Source: Bimastos eiseni
Taxonomy: Eukaryota; Annelida; Clitellata; Crassiclitellata; Lumbricidae
NCBI GenBank assembly: GCA_959347315.1
Contig: OY365814.1
Span: 28,142,329 to 28,206,328 of the forward strand
DNA length: 64,000 bases
Reading direction: 5' to 3'
The notes under the pieces were generated by a model. It was not told the origin of the DNA and searched no databases. It saw only the letters and a program-made list of their open reading frames with translations. Both the position numbers and the translations under genes were made by a program. Every line of letters starts with the position of its first letter. Position 1 is the stretch's first letter. Below are positions 37,915-48,855 of the stretch, piece after piece.

Positions 37915-38669
37915 CAACAACAATAAAAACATGAACATAGTCACAATCGTATTGGGAACAAGGGAACAGAAAACCCTAAAGGGGCATTGATTGTGTCTAT
38001 GTGCTTTAAGGGCCATAGATTTATACATAGTGCATTACAATAAGAGCTCAATATTAAAGTTTAGATAATTATCAACAACGGCTGCTTGTAGTTAAAGCTA
38101 CTTTAAAGCTGGCGCTGGGCACCAGTTCGTTCACTAGCGCTGCGTCAAGTCAGAACGGTTGTCCATGGCAGGGATACCAAAGGAAAATTCAAGCTAAGTC
38201 ATGAGAGAAACCAGAGAAAAAGAAAGCAAGACATCTGGTACGTTCCAACCTGCAATTCATAATTTTCTCACCTCGGCAGAAGATTGTGATAAAATTTAAG
38301 TAACTTTATTCCAACATTATGACTAAAGATTGTAATTTTTTTATTTTTCGACTAAATTTTATTTTATTACTAATAACCGATAAAACAGATTTTCAGCGCA
38401 AAGCTAGACATGTTTTCTCTGATTTATCTTGTAATGTTTTTTGGCACCAATAAATAATATGGTTATGGTTAATGTCTATAGTGTCAATTCGATTGCCAAA
38501 AAGAAACTCACCAGCGCAACATTTACTAGGCCTACCTATTCAGAACAATACAGTGTGTCATGCAGAATTATAAGTATTTGATCTAGCTCAACAAATCGTG
38601 ATGATGGCATTAACTTACCTTTCCCTCAACGGTTAGGCTTCTCCGTGAATTAGGACTGGTGCTACTCAT
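36014..38669 (-). CDS. paralogue D: membrane-anchored coiled-coil protein with LFWGAV C-terminal domain (three exons)
   Basis: Exons 38669-38619 (MSSTSPNSRRSLTVEGK, donor AAAG/GTAAGT, phase 0), 37365-37299 (APTSVGEVLLLKEDELQSNS..., donor ACAA/GTGAGT, phase 1) and 36654-36014 (acceptor CTCTTTAG). They join in frame into 252 aa. The cytoplasmic N-terminus of about 58 residues is Ser/Arg-rich; the membrane anchor is about 59-77 (LYHISLLLAIIAVLTNVYL); a coiled coil follows. The C-terminal domain has REGVNYLVRC, INLFWGAVKVGYTT and LDNCMTMYEANYR. The best-resolved member of the family. Topology (type II) is inferred from basic residues before the anchor. Function unknown. Confidence 0.72.
37389..37460. 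repeat. (AAT)n then (GAG)n microsatellite
   Basis: About 16 ATA/AAT units followed by GAG units, ending exactly at a MITE target duplication. Confidence 0.97.
37464..37648 (+). mobile_element. hAT-like MITE, copy 3
   Basis: Left end CAGGGCCGTACCGAG, right end TAGCTTGGTACGGCCCTA. Flanks are GAGGATGC and GATGATGC, a target duplication matching at 7 of 8. It lies in the first intron of paralogue D, beside the GAG microsatellite. Confidence 0.78.
37683..37930. repeat. (AAT)n microsatellite
   Basis: Two AAT-rich runs separated by about 80 bp, giving spurious poly-Asn and poly-Leu ORFs. Confidence 0.95.
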
Positions 38670-41340
38670 AATAAATGTTGATTCAACTTTAGTGTAGTGA
38701 TTAACACGATGGGTGACCAATATAAGACACCAAATTGAAATGTTTGCAGATCCTGATCGTCGAAGTCTTTCAATAACTATAACCATAACCAAGTGTTTGA
38801 CTATGATTCATATCAATGAATTTACATATCAGAAACCTGGCTATGAAAATCAATTGACCAACATTTCAGACTCAGAGCTGTCTCAGAGCTGGCTAACGAC
38901 GCTGCTGCTGTTCTTTGTCGTCTCCATGACAGACTGCTTTACTCACAAAAAACCATTCGGCGGCCGCGAATCGAAGGCGGCGGAAATTAAGTTTGCCTAT
39001 ATGTAGGTTTATAGTATACATGACCACTATACACTGATTTCACAACTGATAGCACGTCCGCGTTGCAAAGTTATACATATAGCCTATTCAATAAAAATTA
39101 TAGTCTATTCTTCACCTCTGAGAAAGGACCTTTGAACTGGAGCCATATAAATATCGACTGAGATGTGATGTTAAAGACATTTAACTGACACCGAAATAAA
39201 TAAATGAGAGTCTTTGATGCCAGTGACTTGAAGAGGACAGTATAGAAGTTCTAGGACACCTCTTAAAGCGCTTAGCTGACCATTGACTCTGTCCTACTCT
39301 ATCTCGTTCTGTTTGCTCTACCATTCTACCTGGCAGTATCCCAATCTCTTTCGCATTTCTGAAAACCTGGATTTTCTCGCAGGACCTTGCGCACTGGCAG
39401 CCTTTCAGTACTGTAATGCGTTTGGTTTAAATCGATGGCACTTCAAGCTCCGGATCACACTCAACGTCTAGTTGTTGTTGATCCGAAACAGTTAGACCTT
39501 CTCTGCTTTAATTTAAAAGGGCGGAACGTGCCTTCGATATATATATGTATATATATATATATATATATTATACATACATATATATATATATAATATCACA
39601 CCACAGTACACAGCGGCTGTGAGCAGCCGCTGAAGTCGGTGAACAGTGGTTTTATAGTATTGATCTACAAATCATCGATGGTTATTCCCGCTGCTTTCAC
39701 GGAGCGACAAAAGGCTTGTGGTTATGGTAAGTCCAGATTAACCCAACTAGTCGTTTCGTATTTATGGAGAGCCGGGAAAACACAGCAAAAACAGAACGGC
39801 ATGCAGAAGGACACGCAAAGGGACATACAGGAGGAAGGACAGAAGGACATGCAGCCAGATATGAACCCCTCTAAGCTTAGCCATTAGGTCCCGTTAAGCA
39901 ATGGGGAGAGCCGACAATGAGTATAATGTATTGGCAACTTCATTTTCTTAGCCTTCGCAAACGCATCGTGTCATGGACGTAATACCATCACCGCGATATA
40001 GGCCAAGATGAGCGCCATCGTGCGATGCTTCAATCATTCAAAACAGAATTTCTTATTGTTGGCCTCTGCACTCAACTAAGCAAACCATAGAACTATTCTT
40101 CAGACCTATTCCCAACAGATCTCCCTACTCCAGTTCCCTTCTCTTCTTCTTTCAGCAATTTCGTTCTCAGATCAATTCATTGCTTAAAAGTCCCCCAGCG
40201 ATCCATCACAAGGTGAATCTCTTACCTACATCCTAAAAAACTCTCAGCCGTCGTTCACCATGAAATCCCCAGGTCTACTGGCTCATCATAAATATGTACC
40301 ATATACATATATATATTATGTAGATATATGTAGATGTAGATATATATATATATACATATACATGTAATATATATTACGTAGAGAGTTCTTTGGCTCTTGG
40401 TTACTTTGCCAGCCGTTGCACTTAAGTATAAGGCACTGCAAAGCCACAGCTAGGAGACAGATCAGAGCAAAAACTGAGAAAGACAAAGAGTAAATCAAAG
40501 ACAGATACAAAGGGGTAGAGAAAACGTCTTCGTTATGCACTACTGTCGATAAAAAGTTGGCGGGAAGAGATTATGCCTACTGTTGACGAGGGATGATGGG
40601 TTGTCTGGGTTGGCTGGCCACGTGAAATAATCTGTAAAGTAACAAAGATTCGTGGCACTCTATAAGATTCAGCCACCAATCAGTAGAAAAAGCAAAGCTT
40701 AATTCCGTGTAGCATCGCTCTGCATGAGCCAGTCTAAGCTGTTACACGTCATTTATATAGCGCATGTTTGGAATCCACGTCGACGATTATATGTAACAGA
40801 TCAATTTTAATCTAGAATAGAGATGGAGAACTAATTCAATATTGTCTATACAAATCTGAGTTACATCATCCGGTAGTGGCTATCAGTGTATGAGTTACCT
40901 TACCATTATTTGGTAACTATAATATATATATATTTATATGCATACAAATAAATATGCATATATATATATATATACTTATGACACAGTAACCACGTACAGG
41001 GTTCTGCCTCTGTCTAGCCTCTCTATATATTTGATATATAAATATATTATGCACCGACCACATGGAGAGTTCTTTGGCCAGTTATTACAGCTTTTGTTTT
41101 CGCTCATACATACATGTATACTAGTGCTGAAAAGCCATGGCTAAGACGGAATCAGAGCAGCGCAGATACTGAAGCAGACAAAGAGCAGAACACAGACAGA
41201 TAGAGAGAGTGCGCAGAGATGAAGTCTTTTGTCATGCATGACTGCATTTCAGAAGTTGGCGGGAAAAGATGATGCCTCTGTTGAAGAGGGATGGTACGTC
41301 TGGGTTGGCCGGTAAAACTCAGCGCATCTGTTGTTATGGG
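38670..41340. other. intergenic region between paralogue D and the insulin-like gene
   Basis: No supported exon. It includes TATA microsatellites (39538-39590, 40310-40370, 40918-40975) and the first of two copies of an approximately 300-bp block (40382-40672) repeated before the insulin-like gene. Confidence 0.5.
40382..40672 (+). repeat. upstream copy of duplicated promoter-like block
   Basis: Aligns with 41064-41362: GAGAGTTCTTTGGC, AAAGCCA, GAAAGACAAAGAG vs GCAGACAAAGAGC, AAGTTGGCGGGAA, GTCTGGGTTGGC, and a TATAAG at 40661 facing the TATAAA at 41354. No exon follows this copy. Confidence 0.7.
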
Positions 41341-41362
41341 ATGGGTGGCTCCCTATAAAGTT
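41064..41362 (+). promoter_or_regulatory. putative promoter of the insulin-like gene
   Basis: Downstream copy of the duplicated block, ending with CCCTATAAAG (TATAAA at 41354-41359). This sits about 110 bp before a possible non-coding exon whose donor would be AAAG/GCAAGT at 41470. The coding exon begins at an acceptor (ATTTTGTAG) at 41760. Confidence 0.4.
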
Positions 41363-41778
41363 CCCTTCACGTGGCGTCATGTACCATATGGAGTTTGGGC
41401 AGATGAACGTCTGGTTTGGTTCGACGTGGAACTTCGGAATCTAGACTACAGCGAGAATTAATGTCAAAGGCAAGTTTGTTAATTAATTACGTAGTTAATA
41501 TCCATTTAGAAAACGCTACGAAAGCGACTTGAGAGAATGAAATGCCGTGTTTTAAATCTACTGTTTGTTTATACAGTGGAGAGACTGGCCTTGGGAATGG
41601 GAGTGATGGAGGAATCGAGTCTAGACTGGTGGAGAATTTGTGTACAGTTGTATTGGGAGAGCGGGTTGATCTTTAACTGCGCTTCTATAGGCTAAAGTCT
41701 TATTCCGTACATGTTGTTGTTGTAACAAAAATTCTTAATTTTAACTGAAATATTTTGTAGGTGTTGCCGCCGTTGAAG

Positions 41779-43669
41779 ATGAATCGAGTGACGATGATGA
41801 CGTTCGTTGTGGGTTTGAGTGGAATTCTGTTGATGGGTTCATCTAACGGGGTCGGTCGCCTCTATCGCTTCTGTAATACGAAGGACCTGATTGCGACATA
41901 CCTCAGAGTCTGTCGAAGGTCTCTGCCGGAGGAAACTGTGGCCAGTGAAATCTACGTCCAAGGACCGTTAAAGTCTGAACGAGCGATGCTGACCTCTTCA
42001 TTAACGGATGCAGGTAGTCGTCGCTTGTATATAATGATTCGTTGTTCATTCGTTACAATGATTTGTATAGCGCCAATTTGAGGCTATTTCTCTCGACCAA
42101 ACCTCTGATTAAGACGTTTGGATGTAGCCAAGCCGAATGGAATGCCCGTTTATTCCATAATCCGTTTTAGAGAGCTGTGACAAACGTGTAAGTTGAATGA
42201 TCGACGTGTGGGCTTTGACTTGAATTTCGCTGGATGTTGGGAGCATTTGACCAAAATATCAGAAGAGGGTTGGCGACTGAATATATGTGATTTGTTATAT
42301 CAAAAGCAGGTTTATGTCGCAGAACGTAATTTCGAGAAAACTTGACATGCGATGTCGATGCGTTTTGAGTTTGAATCAAATTCGAGTTATAAAGGTACTA
42401 CTTTATTTAAAAAAATGATTTTATGATGAAATCTTGTGTTCTATTCCACTCTAATAACATTATTGTAGAAGATTTTGACAAAAAGTTGATGAAAGCCGAC
42501 CATTTCAATGCGATTTTCTCGATTTCTGTTTTATCGTGATACAAGACTTCCAATTAGTATATGTCGTCAGTTCTACTGGAGATATCTTAATAATTTTCGC
42601 ATTGTTAGAAATGTGATTTTATATTGAAATATAAAGGGAAGGTCTATAATCTCAATTTCACCAAAATTCGACTTTGGCCTGCTTGCTGTTAATAGAGCAC
42701 CTCACATATATCCTAAGTTCTGATAGTGTCTGTGCGGCGTGACATTATAGGGGCACTGCATACAGTGACCGACTCTACTCGCTGATCCCTACTTCGCTGG
42801 TCCCTCTTTGACTACTCACGTCTGCTTGCCCGCGTCTGTCTTCTTGCAAAGCTACCTATTAGCTAGGTTGGATTGCTGTGTTTAGGCCGTCGTTAAACGT
42901 ATCGTAGTTGTAGTCTTTAAGTGTTTTTCACTACTATTTGGCTGATGTTAGTAACCCACTTGGTGTGGATGAAACCTAAGGCCGCTGTTTTCAAACTGGA
43001 AGTGAACTTGCGATGTCACCTTGGCAATTAAGAAGATTTCTGACTGGGGTATTTTGACTTAAAATGTTCGTCTGTAACCTCGTGGCACAATAAAATCTAG
43101 AAACCTATGGCTTCTGTGGGTTCAAATATTCTGCGGAATCCTTGCAATGACCCTCTGATGAATATTAGCTCCATAACGAAACTGCTAAACGTCCTTCTCG
43201 TCTAGCTCTGAAGTCATCCTTATGAAATGCTGGTGTATATATTATATATATATATTATATATATATATTATATATATATATTATATATATATATTATATA
43301 TATATTATATATATATTATATATATATTTATATAGGAACGATGTCGCCTTCTCGTTTAGACATTGACGAGTGTTAATATTGTTTTCAGAGGACGATGACT
43401 ACCCGGCTTCTTTGATTACACTACTGGAGCTGCTGGCGAGTAGGGACTTGCAGATGGCTGCGGGTCCGTCGGGTTCAGAGAAACTGACAGCTGACACAAA
43501 GTCGCTTCCGTCCGCTGGAGAAAGATCGAGTGATCGTGGAATGATGAATGAACGAAGACGCAGGAATGTTCAACGCGCAATAACGAAGGGATCGGCTTAC
43601 AAACTGCTCGTTAAGTGCTGCACAGACGGCTGCGAAGACGGAGACGTAATTGGACTATTTTGTAGCTAA
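41779..43669 (+). CDS. insulin/relaxin-family peptide precursor (two coding exons)
   Basis: Exons 41779-42013 and 43389-43669 join in phase 1 into 171 aa; a phase-1 intron in the C-peptide is typical of the insulin superfamily. A signal peptide covers about residues 1-24. The B chain contains FCNTKDLIATYLRVCRR with Cys 32 and 45. A long acidic C-peptide follows (DDDYPASLITLLELLASR), then a tetrabasic RRRR site (134-137) and the A chain LLVKCCTDGCEDGDVIGLFC (Cys 155, 156, 160, 170). There are exactly six cysteines. Spacing is unusual: 12 residues between the B-chain Cys (normally 11) and 9 in the last A-chain interval (normally 8). Likely a secreted hormone. Which subfamily (relaxin-like, gonadulin-like, other) cannot be settled here. 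Confidence 0.82.
43236..43332. repeat. (ATTATATATATAT)n minisatellite
   Basis: Tandem TATA blocks each broken by ATT, in the intron just before exon 2 of the insulin-like gene. Confidence 0.95.
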
Positions 43670-45499
43670 GTAATCGAGAGGCTGATCATTTGACCTCTGC
43701 TCTGAACTTTTAAGAGGGTGCATAGACGACTGGTACCATGGACGCAAGAGTTCTATAATTTTTCATTAGGCTCTGCTGAAGATTTGTAGGGCGTTAGATA
43801 GGCCCTACATGTATATGCCACTGAGGTTTCTCACTTTGCACTAGTGAATGCGATGTGCTCACTTACGCTAAATGAAGCAATGTCAAATATATTGGAATCT
43901 ATAAGAAGCGAATTTGGTTACAGAGTTGTATTCGTTATTTAACGAGTCTGGTGGTAGTTTTTCATTTCTCTTGATTTCTGACAATTTTGTCGAATTTCTG
44001 TTGCGCTAATCCAAGGATAAGATGCTTGTTCTTGGTATACGAATGATCTTTGCTGTTAAAAACCGAATGATCACCTAGTGTAGGCATCTGTGAAGACTTT
44101 AAAGTTTCATTAACAGGGGTTTAATCATCCCGTGAAGTAGTGTGTTAGAATGTTTGCTGTAATTTCTACTCTTGCTCCAGGCCAAGCACTGCCGCATACT
44201 CTGATAAAGGATACACGTTCCTCCGCTAGACCGTAACGATTTATCAAAGAAATTAGCTTAAGCGATATACCTACGAGCTCTATTTGTGTTGCAAATTTCT
44301 CTGGCGCCTCTCAAAGTTTAACTTAATGTCACGCGCTCTTAGTCTTGTAGGGTACAGGAAGAAATGGCAATACCACTCGCTAAAATCATGGAGTCTTGCG
44401 TTGATTACTTTTCGGGCTTTCTGTTTGGACAAATGACCAACATTTATAGTTGAGTAGAACCGTCGCAGTTCGAAGGACCAAAAGCTCTTATCGGTCTACT
44501 GAAACACATAATTTAGAGAAAAACAAAAGATTAAGCCACCAATTCCATTTTCGCCTCTCTGCATTGTACAATCTAAGCAATTGCAATTCATTTATCTAGC
44601 GTCTGGCGATCATGATGGAGTTAAGTTCTAATCTGTTATTACCCGGGGTTTGCATCCATCATTCAGGGGAATTGACGCCCATGTGACCATAATTTGGCAA
44701 TTCTGATGTATATATATATATTTATATAATAAACATGTATATATAACTCGGTAGTAAGAGACAGGGTTATGTCCGTCTCTATCTCTTGATCTCCCTCCGT
44801 TCTGGGGGTATTAGCAAATGTTCTGTCGATGCATTGCTAAAAGTAGCCAAAAACATTGCAGAGTTGTAAACTGCATCCGAGCGCGTTCACAGGTGTCGTA
44901 TATGTAGCGAAATGCCTTTCAATATGAAGAGTGGCTGCGAAAAAGCGGGGTTTTTCCCCGCCGAATAAGCAGTGGCAACTCCACCAGAGTGCAGTGGGGA
45001 GTGGAGACGCGCCTCCTTGGAAAAACCGCATCGCCTACCTATGTGCCTATGTACCCAGTGACGGAGTTGTGGCATGGCGACATCAGGTCACGATCACAAT
45101 AAAGCTGCCCCTTGACCAATGGGTACCTCGAGAAAGGAGTAGGGAGGGATAGGAGAAGAAAAGCTCTAATGTTAAACCGCTATATACACCGCCATATACA
45201 TATATGTGGCACAGTGGCCGATCGGTTAGAGCGGTCAGCCCGTAACGTTCATTGTGTGCTGAGCGCGCGGGTTCGACCCTCGTCCTGGGAGTCACTGTGT
45301 AGGGACCTTAAGCACAATTGCGCCGACAAGGCGTGTGTATGCACTTCTGAGCAAAAATATGTCGGAAGAAGGGCGGTATCAAATTTCGGAAATGAAACAA
45401 AAACTGTCTTCAGACCATGTTTTACGTGTATCGCAGTTTTTCCTTTAACATGAAACCTTTTCTAAACACAACATTGTTGCCGAATGCTCTAAAATGCGG
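43670..45499. other. spacer between the insulin-like gene and its duplicate exon
   Basis: No exon supported. It includes a TATA run (44708-44745), a hairpin GCGGGG-TTTTT-CCCCGC near 44946, and SINE copy 5. Confidence 0.5.
45206..45398 (+). repeat. tRNA-derived SINE, copy 5
   Basis: Plus-strand copy between the insulin-like gene and its duplicate exon. The head GGCACAGTGGCCGATCGGTT and B box GGGTTCGACCCTCG are well preserved. The middle lost about 25 bp after GGGACCTTAAGCA relative to the others. Confidence 0.84.
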
Positions 45500-46158
45500 G
45501 GCCGGCTGAGCAACCATCCCGGATCCTGCAAACGAATTTGCGATGTTCCCTTAATAATCAATTTTAAGGGAGCATCCAGCTGGAGTGTTTTTGACCTGAC
45601 GTGTGCTGGTGGAACGCAAACGTTCGATTTTTCACCTTTAGTGGTAGACAAACCTTATGGGTTCAAATGACCCTCTGGCGAATATAAAATACCAATTCTT
45701 GACTGAATTTGAAGCTCATCTAGCTCGGAAATCGTGTTCCACTGTCCAGAATCCCCTGCAGTTCATCCATTATCGGCTAGATACCTAGAAAGCCTGTTAC
45801 CATGCGAGCTTGTTTTCACTGTTTAGTTATTTGCGCATTGTTTCTACGCCACAGCAGAGGCTAAACTGGACCCTATATTACAGTTTCACCCTGTCGATTA
45901 ATTAGACACTAACGCGAATTTACATTGATGTTTTCAAAGGGTGAAGACTACCCGGCTTCTTTGGTTGGGCTGCTGGAGTTGCTTGCGAGCAGGGAGTTTC
46001 AGATGGATAGAGGTCAGTCTGATATGAAGAAACGGACAGATGACCAGTCGCTTGCTTCCGCTGGAGAGGGATGGAGTAGTCGGGGAATGACGAGGGAACG
46101 AAGACGCAGGGCTACCATTCTGGACATTTTCTTAAAACCGTCTGGTGGTAGTAGCTAA
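45500..46158 (+). pseudogene. duplicated terminal exon of the insulin-like gene, A chain lost
   Basis: 45941-46158 matches exon 2 of the upstream gene codon for codon at first: EDYPASLVGLLELLASREFQ versus DDYPASLITLLELLASRDLQ, and SRGMTRERRRR versus DRGMMNERRRR. After the tetrabasic site it diverges and stops without any cysteine, so no A chain is encoded. The acceptor CAG/AGGAC of the original reads CAAAGGGT here; the only remaining AG gives the wrong phase and an immediate TGA from the exon 1 donor. Flanking intron words (ACTTGCGATG.., GGGTTCAAAT.., ATGACCCTCTG) are also shared, showing a segmental duplication. No second B-chain exon was found. Confidence 0.75.
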
Positions 46159-46952
46159 TCGTCCCTATTGTTTGCTAGTGAAGTAGTCCGATTTCCATTG
46201 CGCTATGCCGACCAAATAAGGGGGTCAAAATTCGTCCAAAATTGCACTACGTCATTTATGGACGGCCCCTAAGGCTCAATTTAAAGAAGGATGTATATAT
46301 CCCTAGTCAATGTTATAACTAAGAAATGGTCAATTTTACAAAAGAAGCAAATTCCTTTAGAGTTTAACAGACTTAGACACTATATTCTGGCGGACGTGTA
46401 TTCATTGAGTAGGCCTATCCATGTTTGTCGGAAGGGCATCAGTTTTGCACTCGGTTAAAGAATGAAACTAGATTTTTGTTGGAAAGCAATTATGCTGTCC
46501 CTGTTGCTCAAGCTGCCTAATAGGTTTCAAAACTGCAGGCCTATGCTTACATGTAAGCTTGATCTCTCTAGTTAGGTCCTCGCACAGTAGAACGCTGTTG
46601 AGAGCGCAAACTATTAACACTGTTAGCTTTTTGCTGGCACTGATATAGTTATTGGAAATTCTATCCATTAGCAGACTATCTTTCTGTCACAATACGGATA
46701 TATAAGCACTATTTGAAAAAGCAATATGGGTTGTAGCTTGTGACGGATTACAAGCATGCGATTGATATCTATCCGTCGCATGAAAACAAATCTTGGGTTG
46801 GGCTGTGCCAAGCGCAGCCAAAGAATGTCGATGCAATCTGAACTGAGAAATTGATACGGTTACAAACGATCCTGTACAATTTTTGTGAGGATTTGAGGAG
46901 GTGTTGAACGACCATATAAGCTTAAGCGCTCATCTGTCGGTCTAAGAAGCAT
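46159..46952. other. intergenic region
   Basis: Nothing recognisable; convergent spacer between the plus-strand duplicate exon and the minus-strand beta-propeller gene. Confidence 0.5.
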
Positions 46953-48806
46953 CTACGAAGCTTCATATTCAAGGCTGTCTTTCACGGTTATTTGCTCTTT
47001 CTCTAAGGTAAAAAGCTCCACATCTGACTGATAGATTCTAATGATCTGCTTTCTCTTTCCGTCGTAATAAAATATAAAACCTTTCGAATGACGAACAGTA
47101 TAATCGTATTCGATAGACTCGTCGACCGAACTCCAGGTCAGAGTATTCAGGTCAAGCAGACCGATGTATCCTTCCCTCATGTCGGCCATGAAAAGATAAT
47201 TGTCTTCTTTATCTAAAAACAATTGCGCGCTCGCCGAGTAATCATCCGTTTCAAGGATGAACTGGCTGATAAGCTTTCCGTCATTACTCAGGACGCTTAT
47301 AAAAAGTCCATCGTGGGTTACGATGAATTCTCCATTGGGTTTCTGAATGCCGACGGATAAAAATGCGAAGTCGCTGGGAAGCGAAACAATTCTTACAAGC
47401 GTGGCGTCCTCATCGTAAATTTCCAAATACGATGGATCCTGAAACAACCTCAGAACAAGAAGATGATCATCGTCGGTGACGGTCAAACTGATGGACTGAT
47501 ATAAATCTTCCATCCATCTGGTCATATTATTATTATCGATGTCTATCATCCAAATGCATTCGCAGTTGAAATCACTGATGTATATTCGGTTGAGTATCTC
47601 GGTGCCAACCACGTCTTTGGGGTCTACAATGCCTTCTGTGATCGTTATCATTAACAGATCGTGTGGACTGCTATCCTCGTAGGCAAGTAGAGTCCAGATA
47701 GGATGATCGAAGTCGCACAGCAGGTAGATAAGACCTCTTAGTTTGGTTACCCAGTTAGGAACACACAGAGGTGTGTATAGTTGTACCACCAAACGGGTGG
47801 TGTATACTGCAAATGTAAGACCAGAGATTAAAGTAAAACGGTTTCTATAAACAAAGATATAACACTGTGACTGCATGCTTGTAAGCCTATTATTAAGAGG
47901 TTCGAATCATTGGGTCTCACATGCTTGAAATTGGTAGCTCACGATTCTGATTGGATACATAACGTCATTCAATTGCGCATTGTCTGAATTTTAGATCTTC
48001 CCTGTTTGCATATAGACCTATATATATATACATGTATATATATACTGTATATTATATATGTATTGCCACCTAATAATACGTTAATTCGGGAACAAATGAT
48101 GTTCTCTCTTACACATTCAACCTCATACAATGACAGGTAACAAAAGGAGCTAGGTGAATTTCTGGATGAAGGCGAGTGCGATACTGAAAGATTATAGAGA
48201 GATGGGACATTGATTTAAGGACAGATTTTGATGGTGGCGCTATAGATGTCTCTGAATTTCTATGGATTAGATACCTTCCTGTGCTTTCGACTCCTGCGTT
48301 GGTTTCAGTGCATTGACTGTTGTCGAAGCGAGTGTGGAGACCTCAGAAGTGTCCATGGGTACATGAGATTCACTTCTGGCAATGTTCGAGAACTGTTTGG
48401 TTGTAGACATTGGGTTTGTTGCATTCTGCGTAGTGTTATAACTTTGAATAGTTTTACTCCAACAAGTGCTATCCCTTGATGTTTCATGTGCTGAAACTCG
48501 AGTATTTGCCGTGATCTCTGCGTTCGTGGTCTTCGCCTTGGTGGTTCTGTCGGCTGTTAAGACCTCCTTCATCGTTATTCCACTGCAAGTGTTCGTCAGA
48601 TGACAGTTGATATATCTCGGTGTCCTTTGATCACCTATAATGATATAGGCTTACACCCGTGAATACATTCAATAATCTAAAACCTTTTCTGTGCTGTAGG
48701 CCTATAGGGCCTGTTACAAACCCTAAATATGAATCTGACAGTGAAACACTCTGCAGCGCGCTTTGTGAAAAATATAATAATAATAATAATAATAAATATT
48801 AATAGC

Positions 48807-48855
<49 letters not shown>

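Noticed and set aside
37672..38028. Poly-Leu and poly-Asn ORFs
   Set aside because: Produced by (AAT)n repeats on either strand.
48246..48479. Plus-strand ORF opposite the Ser/Thr-rich exon
   Set aside because: It is the antisense shadow of exon 2 of the minus-strand propeller gene, which has signal peptide and phase support.
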